NCBI GenBank assembly: GCA_934593275.1
Contig: CAKTQE010000086.1
Coordinates: 1 to 5,691, forward strand
From: an uncultured Oscillospiraceae bacterium
GTDB lineage: Bacteria > Bacillota > Clostridia > Oscillospirales > Oscillospiraceae
Length of the DNA: 5,691 bases
Direction: 5' to 3'
Numbering within the stretch: position 1 is the first letter of the stretch; each line of letters begins with the position of its first letter. The translations under genes and the position numbers were made by a program. This document shows, one piece after another, positions 1-5,358 of the stretch. The notes under the pieces were generated by a model. That model made no database searches, was not told the DNA's origin, and worked only from the letters and a program-made list of their open reading frames with translations.

Positions 1-704
1 AGGCCGATGGTGTCGAACCAGAACACGTTGTTCAGAGCGTGATGCAGGCCGGTGGGGATCAGCAGACGGTTCAGGAAGGCGTACAGGCCAACACCGAACA
101 CGCCCATGCCCTTGATGCCGTTGCCGATGGCAACCAGAACGCCGAAGACGATGGGCCATACGAACAGCAGGATGGCGGCAACAACGATGGAAACAACGCC
201 GGTCACGATGGCGACGGAACGCTTGCCACCGAAGAATGCCAGCACGTCAGGCAGCTTGGTGTTCTTGAACTTGTTGTAGCAGCTGGCACCAATGATGCCG
301 CACAGGATGCCGATGAAGGGGTTGGTGATCTTAGAGAAAGCAACCTCGTTGGTCTTGCTGGCAATCAGGCCGGGAGCGATAACGCTGACGGAGCCAACGG
401 ACAGCAGGGTGGTGATCATCAGCCAGCTGACCAGGCCAGCCAGACCGGCAGTGCCGTCGTGGTCATCGGCCAGGCCAACGGCAACGCCGATGGCGAACAG
501 CAGAGCCATGTTGTCGATCAGTGCGCCGCCGGCCTTCACCAGGAAGAAGCCGATGGTGTACAGTGCGCCGGAAGTGGCAGCATCGGGTACGCCCATAACG
601 CCAGGAGCCATGGCGTAGCCCAGACCCATCAGGATACCACAGATGGGCAGAATAGCAACGGGAAGGAACAGAGCCTTACCGAGCTTCTGAAGATATTTCA
701 TCAT
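1..704 (-). CDS. nagE: PTS EIIC permease, N-acetylglucosamine/glucose family (C-terminus beyond the window)
   Basis: This is the membrane channel of a sugar phosphotransferase system, which binds the sugar and moves it inward during phosphorylation. The first 234 residues are visible and the frame is open to base 1. They are strongly hydrophobic, with likely membrane segments near residues 10-32, 48-79, 85-110, 126-142 and 163-194. Family landmarks are AGGALIDNMALLFAIGVA (58-75), LPDVLAFFGGKR (151-162) and NRLLIPTGLHHALN (212-225). The last resembles the NagE/NagP motif (LLIPTGLH) more than PtsG (LIPFGLHH), so N-acetylglucosamine is the preferred guess and glucose or another hexose remains possible. 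Two ATG codons are adjacent. The one at 704 sits 8 bases after GGAGGG (713-718) and is preferred over 701. The gene is last of the visible operon, 95 bases after HPr. EIIB, and any further domain, would lie off the left edge. Confidence 0.93.
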   Translation of the reverse strand, partial: MMKYLQKLGKALFLPVAILPICGILMGLGYAMAPGVMGVPDAATSGALYTIGFFLVKAGGALIDNMALLFAIGVAVGLADDHDGTAGLAGLVSWLMITTLLSVGSVSVIAPGLIASKTNEVAFSKITNPFIGILCGIIGASCYNKFKNTKLPDVLAFFGGKRSVAIVTGVVSIVVAAILLFVWPIVFGVLVAIGNGIKGMGVFGVGLYAFLNRLLIPTGLHHALNNVFWFDTIG

Positions 705-743
705 AGAAAATTCCCTCCAAAATATGTCTTCTCCACTATTTCT

Positions 744-766
744 AAAAGCCGCCGGCCCACGACGGC
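744..766 (-). terminator. Weak terminator-like or attenuator hairpin between HPr and EIIC
   Basis: Read on the minus strand, a 6-bp stem (GCCGTC/GGCGGC, one G-U pair) with a 7-base loop spans 766-748. It is followed by TTTT at 747-744. It lies in the 95-base gap between ptsH and the permease. The short U-run suggests partial termination or a stabilising 3' end for the crr-ptsI-ptsH part of the message, which would give more of the soluble proteins than of the permease. This role is inferred from structure only. Confidence 0.4.
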
Positions 767-799
767 CAATAGGGACTTATTGAACCCTCTAAGGGGTAC

Positions 800-1057
800 T
801 TACAGGTTGGCACTCAGGAATGCCTGAAGTTCCGCAGCGGCGGTCTCTTCGTCGGCACCCTCAACGGTGATAGTCAGCTCCATACCCTGCTTGGCGGCCA
901 GCTTCATCAGGGCCATCAGGCGGCGGGCATCGGCGGTGCCGGTGGGAGCGGTCACGGTGACCTTGGAAGCAAAGGGGGCAACGGCCTTTACCAGCATACC
1001 GGCGGGGCGGGCGTGCATACCCATGGGATCGGTGATCACATACTTGATTTCTTTCAT
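800..1057 (-). CDS. ptsH: HPr phosphocarrier protein, histidine-active, without the regulatory Ser46
   Basis: HPr is the small cytoplasmic carrier that takes phosphate from Enzyme I and hands it to EIIA. The 85-residue length is normal. The active-site histidine is His15 in GMHARPAG (13-20), with the usual Arg17 and Pro18. The later segment aligns without gaps to Bacillus subtilis HPr. There, position 46, the serine phosphorylated by HPr kinase in most Firmicutes, is Arg46 here (ADARRLMALM, 42-51), and no serine lies nearby. This HPr should therefore work in sugar transport but not as the Ser-P corepressor of CcpA. The start is preceded by GTGAGG (1067-1072) at 9 bases. It follows ptsI by 49 bases in the same orientation. 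The family call is very secure; the regulatory consequence is inference. Confidence 0.96.
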   Translation of the reverse strand: MKEIKYVITDPMGMHARPAGMLVKAVAPFASKVTVTAPTGTADARRLMALMKLAAKQGMELTITVEGADEETAAAELQAFLSANL

Positions 1058-1106
1058 AGTTTATTTCCTCACTTTCGCGGGTTTACGAATATGGTGAAAT
1101 CGCAGC

Positions 1107-2720
1107 TTAAAGCTCCGACTCGCAGACGATTTTTCTGGTCTCCAGAATCCGACCGGCGGCCATGGACAGCTCTTTGTAGCCCATTTCGATGAACTTTTCG
1201 GTCATCTTGGGGTCAGCACCCAGTTCTCCGCAGATACCCGCCCAGATGCCGGCTTCGTTGGCGGACTTGGCAATATGGGCAAGCAACGCCATCAGAGCCG
1301 GGTGGTAGGGGTCATAGAACCGGCCAAGGTTGGCGTTCTGACGGTCCACCGCCAGGGTGTATTGGGTCAGATCGTTGGTGCCAACGGAGAAGAAAGCGGC
1401 TTCCTTGGCAAGCTCATGGGCCAGCACGGCAGCGGCAGGGGTTTCCACCATGACACCGATGGGAACATCCTTTACTTCCACACCCTCGGCTTCCAGCTCT
1501 TTCCGCAGCTCGGCGCAGAGGGCCTTGGCTTCTTTCAGTTCCCAGACGGAGGCCACCATGGGGAACATGACCATGAGGTTGCCGTAGGCAGAGGCCCGGA
1601 GAATGGCCCGAAGTTGGGGACGGAATACATCCTCCCGGGTCAGGCAAATCCGCAGACCCCGAAGACCCAGGGCGGGGTTTTCTTCCTTTTCAAGGCCCAG
1701 GTATTCCACCTGCTTGTCCGCACCGATGTCCAGAGTCCGGATGACAACGGGGCGATCCCCCATGATCTGGCCTACTTTTTTATAGGCTTCAAACAGCTCG
1801 TCCTCAGAGGGCAGGGTGTCCCGGCCCAGGTACAGGAATTCACTGCGCATCAGGCCCACGCCCTCGCAGTCCGCGGCAACGGCGGCTTCCGCATCCTCAG
1901 GACAGCCGATGTTGGCGGCCAGAATGATCTTCTTGCCGGACTTGGTGATGCTTTCTTTACCCCGATAGGCTTCCAGAGCCGCGCGACCGGCGGCAGCCTG
2001 GGCCTGTTTGGCTTTCAGCATGGCTAAGGTATCCCCATCCGGGTCCATATACCAGTTGCCGGTAAAGCCGTCTACCCCCAGAATCACGCATTTTTCCGTC
2101 TCGTCCAGGTCAATATCTGCCTGTACCAGGGAGGGAATGTTCAGGGTCCGGGCCAGAATGGCGGTATGGCTGGAGGAGGAACCCTGGCGGGTCACAAAGC
2201 CCAAAATCCGCTCTCTGGGCAGCTGAATGGTCTCAGAGGGGGCCAAATCCTCGGCAACCAGCAAAAATTCGCCTTCCGGCAGCTGGAAGCCGGTATTGCC
2301 GCAGAGAATATCATAAATGCGGTGGGACATATCCCGAATGTCCGCGGAACGGGCGTTCATATATTCGTCGTCCATGGCGGCGAATACGGCGGCGAACTCC
2401 TCGCCGGTGTCCAGGGCGGCATCGGCGGCGGAAGCACCGCCCTCAATGGCAGCGGCCACGCCGTCCAGGTAATCCAGGTCGTCCAGCATCAGCATCTGCA
2501 CTTCTACGATGGCAGCCTTTTCTTCGCCCAGCTCCACCTTGGCCTTTTCAAAGAGCGTGCTCAGCTGCTCCCGGGCGGTAACAACGGCTTCGTTGAACTT
2601 TTCCTGCTCCCGGGCGGCATCGCCGGAGGAAACAGGCACGGTGCGCTCAGACTTGCGGTAAACCACGGCGGGACCGATGGCCACACCGGGGAACACGGGA
2701 AGACCAGTACCAGTTTTCAT
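1107..2720 (-). CDS. ptsI: PTS Enzyme I (phosphoenolpyruvate-protein phosphotransferase)
   Basis: Enzyme I starts the PTS relay by taking phosphate from phosphoenolpyruvate on a histidine and passing it to His15 of HPr. The 537-residue protein is of normal length. The N-terminal HPr-binding and phosphohistidine part carries GSSSSHTAILARTLNIPS (180-197), with His185 as the active residue. The C-terminal PEP-binding barrel shows GLMRSEFLYLGRD (289-301), NPALGLRGLRI (348-358), FFSVGTNDLTQYTLAVDR (443-460) and the catalytic cysteine Cys497 in GICGELGADP (495-504). I choose the ATG at 2720: GGAG (2727-2730) sits 6 bases upstream and the protein then begins MKTGTGLPVFPGVAIG, the standard family start. 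An in-frame ATG at 2747 would overlap EIIA and add nine unlikely residues. Only 10 bases separate it from the EIIA stop, so the two are surely cotranscribed. Confidence 0.97.
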   Translation of the reverse strand: MKTGTGLPVFPGVAIGPAVVYRKSERTVPVSSGDAAREQEKFNEAVVTAREQLSTLFEKAKVELGEEKAAIVEVQMLMLDDLDYLDGVAAAIEGGASAADAALDTGEEFAAVFAAMDDEYMNARSADIRDMSHRIYDILCGNTGFQLPEGEFLLVAEDLAPSETIQLPRERILGFVTRQGSSSSHTAILARTLNIPSLVQADIDLDETEKCVILGVDGFTGNWYMDPDGDTLAMLKAKQAQAAAGRAALEAYRGKESITKSGKKIILAANIGCPEDAEAAVAADCEGVGLMRSEFLYLGRDTLPSEDELFEAYKKVGQIMGDRPVVIRTLDIGADKQVEYLGLEKEENPALGLRGLRICLTREDVFRPQLRAILRASAYGNLMVMFPMVASVWELKEAKALCAELRKELEAEGVEVKDVPIGVMVETPAAAVLAHELAKEAAFFSVGTNDLTQYTLAVDRQNANLGRFYDPYHPALMALLAHIAKSANEAGIWAGICGELGADPKMTEKFIEMGYKELSMAAGRILETRKIVCESEL

Positions 2721-2730
2721 TGTACGCTCC

Positions 2731-3216
2731 TTACTTGCCCAGCTCAATGACCACGTCGTCGTTGGTCACGTCCTTGCCGACATTGGTCTTGAAAGTGGGA
2801 TAGGCATCGGTGTTGCAGATCAGCACGGGGGTGATGGTGTTGAGTCCCGCGGCCTTTACGGCATCCAGGTCCACTTCAATCATCAGCTGGCCCTTTTTCA
2901 CCTTGTCGCCGTTGTGAACGTGGATGGTAAAGGGCTTGCCCTCCAGGCCCACGGTTTCCAGGCCAACGTGGATCAGAATTTCAATACCGGTTTCGGAGAC
3001 CAGGCTCACGGCGTGGCCGGTGTCGAACATCATATCAACGGTTGCGTCACAGGGGGCGTAAACCTTTCCGTCAGTGGGCAGGATGGCAATGCCGTTGCCC
3101 AGCATCCCTTCCGCGAAAGTGGGATCGGGTACTTCGGTGATGGCTACGGCCTTACCGGCGACAGGAGCGCAAACCTCCTCCAGCTTCTTACCGAACAGTT
3201 TATCAAAAAACCCCAT
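2731..3216 (-). CDS. crr: PTS EIIA component, glucose family (Crr-like, free-standing)
   Basis: EIIA accepts phosphate from HPr and passes it to the EIIB of a glucose/N-acetylglucosamine permease. The 161-residue protein matches E. coli EIIA-Glc in layout. An N-terminal amphipathic stretch (MGFFDKLFGKK) is followed by a beta-sandwich with HAVSLVSETGIEILIHVGLETV (written here as residues 68-89). His83 is the phosphorylated residue and His68 is its conserved partner. The C-terminal VDLDAVKAAG (115-124) is also typical. In many Firmicutes this domain is fused to EIICB; here it is separate and leads the operon. The start has AGGAA (3227-3231) 10 bases upstream. It is the first gene after the promoter and the 5' palindrome, so its leader probably sets operon expression. 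Annotation as glucose-type reflects family only, not proven substrate. Confidence 0.95.
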   Translation of the reverse strand: MGFFDKLFGKKLEEVCAPVAGKAVAITEVPDPTFAEGMLGNGIAILPTDGKVYAPCDATVDMMFDTGHAVSLVSETGIEILIHVGLETVGLEGKPFTIHVHNGDKVKKGQLMIEVDLDAVKAAGLNTITPVLICNTDAYPTFKTNVGKDVTNDDVVIELGK

Positions 3217-3245
3217 AGTATACTCGTTCCTTTCCTAAGTGGATG

Positions 3246-3266
3246 GCTGTATTTACATATAACAGC
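3246..3266 (-). promoter_or_regulatory. Second stem-loop in the EIIA leader
   Basis: GCTGT and ACAGC arms face each other on the minus strand, and AT/AT inner pairs extend the stem past a bulged T. They lie between the 3276-3297 palindrome and the EIIA ribosome binding site. It could be an RNA fold in the leader, but it is short and AU-rich, so its significance is uncertain. Confidence 0.25.
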
Positions 3267-3275
3267 ATTCAACGC

Positions 3276-3297
3276 TCTATAGGCGCATACCTATAGA
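3276..3297. promoter_or_regulatory. Perfect 8-bp inverted repeat (candidate operator or leader hairpin) of the PTS operon
   Basis: TCTATAGG and CCTATAGA form perfect arms around a 6-base spacer. It starts about 6-7 bases downstream of the start site predicted from the minus-strand promoter at 3310-3338. A protein bound here would block early elongation. Alternatively the transcript would fold into an 8-bp hairpin near its 5' end. It does not look like a cre box or a LicT-type antiterminator site, and no regulator can be assigned from the sequence. Confidence 0.55.
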
Positions 3298-3309
3298 TGT
3301 ATATTACAT

Positions 3310-3338
3310 AGAATACTCCCCAGTTCATATTTTGTCAA
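3310..3338 (-). promoter_or_regulatory. Sigma-A type promoter of the PTS operon
   Basis: On the minus strand TTGACA (3338-3333) is a perfect -35 box. A 17-base spacer separates it from TATTCT (3315-3310), a 4 of 6 match to the -10 box. Transcription should start near 3302-3304, giving EIIA a leader of roughly 85 bases. The strong -35 fits a highly expressed PTS operon. The weaker -10 leaves room for activation. Confidence 0.65.
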
Positions 3339-3379
3339 CAAATGCTTTCCCAGCAAATCTCTTTTCGGCATAATAACTA

Positions 3380-3394
3380 ATATTTGCAATGTAT
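3380..3394. promoter_or_regulatory. Candidate LysR box (ATA-N9-TAT, contains T-N11-A)
   Basis: ATA (3380-3382) and TAT (3392-3394) form a short dyad that includes the T-N11-A pattern (T3381, A3393) of LysR-type binding sites. It lies upstream of the PTS -35 box, centred roughly 84 bases from the predicted start, slightly farther than the usual -65. The surrounding DNA is AT-rich, so chance occurrence is quite possible. Confidence 0.25.
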
Positions 3395-3525
3395 ATTTGT
3401 ATATCTTAAACAATAAAATCCTATCGATAAAGACAAATCGTTTTCAGGGCCGGACATCCTACGGTGCATTTTTTTCGTCTGCCGGTGGGACGGCCCCGGG
3501 AAGGAGGCGAAGGAGGAGATTTTTC

Positions 3526-3554
3526 TTGCGGCGGGCGCGAAAAGATGGTATATT
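3526..3554 (+). promoter_or_regulatory. Extended -10 promoter likely driving the LysR regulator
   Basis: TTGCGG (3526-3531), a 17-base spacer, and TATATT (3549-3554) preceded by TGG (3546-3548) form a good extended -10 promoter on the plus strand. Transcription would start near 3561 and leave a leader of about 140 bases before the regulator start. It is the best plus-strand promoter I find in the divergent region. Confidence 0.55.
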
Positions 3555-3562
3555 GTAGACAG

Positions 3563-3586
3563 GTTGGCAGCGCCCGACGTTTTTTT
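3563..3586 (+). terminator. Small terminator-like hairpin immediately after the promoter
   Basis: GTTGG (3563-3567) pairs with CCGAC (3574-3578), with one G-U pair and a 6-base loop. One base later come seven T residues (3580-3586). The structure begins within a few bases of the predicted start at 3561. The stem is short, so this is weak evidence for early termination or pausing. It may instead be an accidental fold. Confidence 0.3.
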
Positions 3587-3640
3587 GCCGCCGGTTATGA
3601 AGAAAAATCATATCCATATGCAAAAGAAAGGACTACTCAA

Positions 3641-3682
3641 TGCCCCGAAACCGCGGTATAATGCCGTGGACAAACAGGGGCA
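3641..3682 (+). promoter_or_regulatory. Nested dyads around a TATAAT in the regulator leader
   Basis: Outer arms TGCCCC (3641-3646) and GGGGCA (3677-3682) enclose inner arms CCGCGG (3651-3656) and CCGTGG (3664-3669), the inner stem with one G-U pair. The 7-base loop is TATAATG. The TATAAT (3657-3662) is a perfect -10 match but has only a poor -35 (TACTCA, 3634-3639, 17-base spacing). It may be a second promoter overlapped by an operator, or a leader RNA hairpin that only looks like a promoter. Confidence 0.35.
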
Positions 3683-3694
3683 TTCCAAGGAATG
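3681..3694 (+). promoter_or_regulatory. Palindrome containing the regulator's ribosome binding site
   Basis: CATTCC-AA-GGAATG is a perfect 6-bp inverted repeat, and its right half holds the only Shine-Dalgarno-like sequence (AAGGAA, 3687-3692) before the ATG at 3704. As RNA it would fold as a 5-bp stem with a 4-base loop and partly hide the site. The spacing to the ATG (11 bases after AAGGAA) is longer than usual. This suggests deliberately weak or controlled translation of the regulator, or an autoregulatory operator. Confidence 0.4.
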
Positions 3695-3703
3695 TGATAG
3701 ACG

Positions 3704-4630
3704 ATGTTGGATATTTCCCTGAAACAAATGCACTATGCCGTAGAAATTCAGCGCTGCGGCTCCATGAACCGGGCGGCGAGGAACCTCTATGTGTCCCAGT
3801 CCAGCCTCAGCAAGGCTATGAAGGAATTGGAGAACACCCTGGGCTATCAGATTTTCCGGAGGACCCCGGGCGGCACCGAGGCCACGGAAGAGGGCCAACT
3901 CTTCCTGGAAACCGCCGGACAGGTGGTCTACGAGCTGGAGCTGCTGGAGCAGCGGCTGCGGCGGCAGAGCCGACAGCTCGCCGCCATGAAGATCTCCGTG
4001 CCCCGGGCCACCTATATCACCTATGCCTTTACGGAATTCTTCAAATCCATTCAGGACCGGCCCCAGATTCAAATCAATTTCTCCGAGACCAACTCTCAGG
4101 AGGCCATTGACAACATCTTAAACCAAGGCTACCAGCTGGGCATCATCCGGTATCCGGAATTTATGGAGGACCGGGTGCAGCGGCTGCTGACCCAGAAGCG
4201 GCTCCGGGCCAGGCCCATCTGGGAATTTGCCTATATGCTGCTGGTGTCGGAAAAATCCCCCTTGGCAGGAAAAGGTCAGGTCCACCCGAAGGACATGGAG
4301 GGCTGGACGGAGCTGGTCCACGGCGACGCGGAAAACACCTTCCTGCCGGAGCGCACCGACGAGCCCGGGGACCGAAAGCGCATCTACCTCTACGAGCGGG
4401 GCAGCCAGTTTGACTTCCTCAGCAATGTGCCGGAGACCTATATGTGGGTCTCCCCCCTGCCGGAAAAGGTCCTGCGGCAGCATGGCCTTGTCCAGCTCCC
4501 CTGCCCGGAAAACCGGTATCGGTACCGGGACACCCTGATTTTTAACGAAGACCACCCCTTTACCGGGTATTCAAAAGAATTTTACCAAGTGCTGCTCCGG
4601 ACCAAGGACGCCATCGACGCCTCCCTGTAA
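3704..4630 (+). CDS. LysR-family transcriptional regulator, divergent from the PTS operon
   Basis: This is a 308-residue DNA-binding regulator of normal family length. The N-terminal winged helix-turn-helix covers about residues 4-62, with the typical run GSMNRAARNLYVSQSSLSKA (19-38) and then KELENTLGYQIFRR (40-53). A charged linker helix follows (about 64-92). The rest (about 94-308) should be the two-lobed effector domain, beginning MKISVP (95-100). The ATG at 3704 is the only sensible start, because an in-frame TAG lies two codons upstream at 3698-3700. Regulators of this family commonly sit back to back with the genes they control, so the PTS operon is the likely target and a sugar or phosphosugar a possible ligand. 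That is inference. I do not recognise a named subfamily. The 113-residue gene that follows is probably cotranscribed. Confidence 0.93.
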   Translation: MLDISLKQMHYAVEIQRCGSMNRAARNLYVSQSSLSKAMKELENTLGYQIFRRTPGGTEATEEGQLFLETAGQVVYELELLEQRLRRQSRQLAAMKISVPRATYITYAFTEFFKSIQDRPQIQINFSETNSQEAIDNILNQGYQLGIIRYPEFMEDRVQRLLTQKRLRARPIWEFAYMLLVSEKSPLAGKGQVHPKDMEGWTELVHGDAENTFLPERTDEPGDRKRIYLYERGSQFDFLSNVPETYMWVSPLPEKVLRQHGLVQLPCPENRYRYRDTLIFNEDHPFTGYSKEFYQVLLRTKDAIDASL

Positions 4631-4662
4631 GGCCGGGTCGGGGCAGCGGAAAGGACTTTAAA

Positions 4663-5004
4663 ATGGAAGAAAAGACTGTTTTGCTGCACCCCGTATGCGC
4701 CCTCCACGGCTACGCCATGAACCTGCCCACCGCCGCCGGAAAGCGGACCTACCGCTTCCGCGTCCACACCGGGGACATTGAGATCCACCACCTGAGCTTC
4801 GACGGCGACATCGGCCTCTGGTCCCTGCCCCCCCAGCCCGGCCAGTGGGAGAAAAAGGTCCTCCACAGCGGCGAGGAAGCCGTGTTCACCATCGACAGCC
4901 GCATCCACGACTTTGAACCCGACTGCGTGGAGATCTCCAACTGCCACTTTGGAAAGCCCGCAGAGTTTTCCTACACCCTGCTGCCGGAAGAGCAGGCTTC
5001 TTGA
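4663..5004 (+). CDS. Hypothetical protein, 113 residues, downstream of the LysR regulator
   Basis: I do not recognise this protein. It is likely real: AAAGGA (4650-4655) lies 7 bases before the ATG, the codons are strongly C/G-ending like the regulator's, and a strong hairpin begins right after the stop. No signal peptide, membrane segment or known motif is visible, so it is probably cytoplasmic. The alternating polar/hydrophobic pattern (for example RTYRFRVHTGDIEIHHLSF, 28-46, and EFSYTLL, 101-107) suggests a small beta-sandwich. It has eight histidines (9, 15, 35, 42, 43, 68, 82, 95) and cysteines at 12, 88 and 94, which could bind metal but form no recognised site. It follows the regulator by 32 bases in the same direction and probably shares its transcript, so a link to the regulator or to the PTS sugar is possible but unproven. 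Confidence 0.8.
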   Translation: MEEKTVLLHPVCALHGYAMNLPTAAGKRTYRFRVHTGDIEIHHLSFDGDIGLWSLPPQPGQWEKKVLHSGEEAVFTIDSRIHDFEPDCVEISNCHFGKPAEFSYTLLPEEQAS

Positions 5005-5037
5005 ACAAACCCCCGGCCGCCAGGGCCGGGGGTTTGT
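5005..5037 (+). terminator. Strong 14-bp hairpin ending the regulator/hypothetical transcript
   Basis: Two perfectly complementary 14-base arms (5005-5018 and 5024-5037) flank a 5-base loop directly after the TGA at 5002-5004. The arms are GC-rich inside (CCCCCGGCC) and end in AAAC/GTTT. There is no true T-run after the stem; only the GTTTGT of the arm itself is T-rich. The position argues for a terminator or 3' stabiliser, possibly needing help from Rho. Confidence 0.75.
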
Positions 5038-5038
5038 A

Positions 5039-5066
5039 ATTGACAATGGACAATTGACAATTATTG
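5039..5066 (+). repeat. 7-bp tandem repeat (ATTGACA type)
   Basis: ATTGACA, ATGGACA, ATTGACA and a partial ATTATTG follow one another with period 7. It begins two bases after the 5005-5037 hairpin. The unit contains TTGACA, the consensus -35 box, but no fitting -10 lies downstream, so I treat it as a microsatellite-like repeat rather than a promoter. Confidence 0.6.
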
Positions 5067-5108
5067 AGCAGCGGACGTTTCCGCTTTTGACATCCGTTGG
5101 TTCAAAAG

Positions 5109-5195
5109 TCCGCCCATCAGCGCAACCGTAGGGAACGGCCTATGTGCCGTTCCGGGAGCGTTGCGATTATAACCCGTGCGGATGAACGGAACCAC
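5109..5195 (+). repeat. Direct repeat R, copy 1
   Basis: This unit is repeated in the same orientation at 5261-5348, with scattered substitutions and one length change. It contains a perfect hairpin, GGAACGGC/GCCGTTCC with a 6-base loop, and then a CGTTGC linker and one ACCCGTGCGG core (5172-5181). The structure resembles REP/BIME-type palindromic repeats. Confidence 0.75.
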
Positions 5196-5266
5196 ACAAT
5201 GTAGCGGCGATGATTCATCGCCATGCCACGTTTCGAATACAACCCGTGCGGTTGTATAAATCCACC
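5166..5266 (+). repeat. Repeat unit A, plus-strand copy
   Basis: A 101-base unit holds two ACCCGTGCGG cores 70 bases apart (5172-5181, 5242-5251) and, between them, the hairpin GGCGATG-ATT-CATCGCC. The same unit with the same 70-base core spacing recurs inverted at 5491-5591. By hand count, 52 of the 60 bases between the cores are identical. It overlaps the end of R copy 1, so the units are interleaved rather than simply adjacent. Confidence 0.75.
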
Positions 5267-5348
5267 TACCAGCGAAACCGTAGGGAACAGCCTGTGTGCC
5301 GTTCCGGGAAACGTTGCAAAAACAACCTGTGTGGATAAGCGGAACCAC
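5261..5348 (+). repeat. Direct repeat R, copy 2
   Basis: This is the second copy of the unit at 5109-5195. Its hairpin has one mismatch (GGAACAGC against GCCGTTCC), and its core is ACCTGTGTGG (5325-5334) rather than ACCCGTGCGG. The core and the CGGAACCACCCC after it also match, inverted, the sequence to the right of the 5359-5483 element. The copy therefore forms part of a larger palindrome. Confidence 0.75.
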
Positions 5349-5358
5349 CCCTCTGGTT

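Noticed and set aside
39..827. Long plus-strand open frame of 262 codons opposite the permease and HPr end
   Set aside because: It is the complement of a clear PTS permease with strong codon bias; its Gln/Asn/Asp/Gly-rich translation is typical of a shadow frame and no ribosome binding site precedes it.
1275..3282. Plus-strand open frames opposite ptsI and EIIA (1275-2027, 2166-2750, 2677-3282)
   Set aside because: All lie antisense to conserved PTS genes with full active-site motifs; their translations show no domain and have no plausible start signals.
3217..3440. CcpA cre site or LicT/SacY-type antiterminator in the EIIA leader
   Set aside because: I find no match to the cre consensus, and the leader hairpins lack the antiterminator site and an overlapping terminator.
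3464..3661. Plus-strand open frame of 65 codons in the divergent region
   Set aside because: It runs through the promoter and the T-rich hairpin, starts without a ribosome binding site and has low-complexity Gly/Arg content.
3640..4110. Plus-strand open frame of 156 codons overlapping the regulator in another frame
   Set aside because: Despite a good ribosome binding site, the translation after about residue 30 is low-complexity Gly/Pro/Ala shadow of the regulator; kept only as a finding about the leader, not as a gene.
4582..5046. Minus-strand open frame of 154 codons opposite the hypothetical gene
   Set aside because: It would begin inside the 5005-5037 hairpin and repeat region, without a binding site, and mirrors the codon bias of the plus-strand gene.
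5039..5066. Promoter using the TTGACA within the 7-bp repeat
   Set aside because: No acceptable -10 box lies 16-18 bases downstream and no gene follows.
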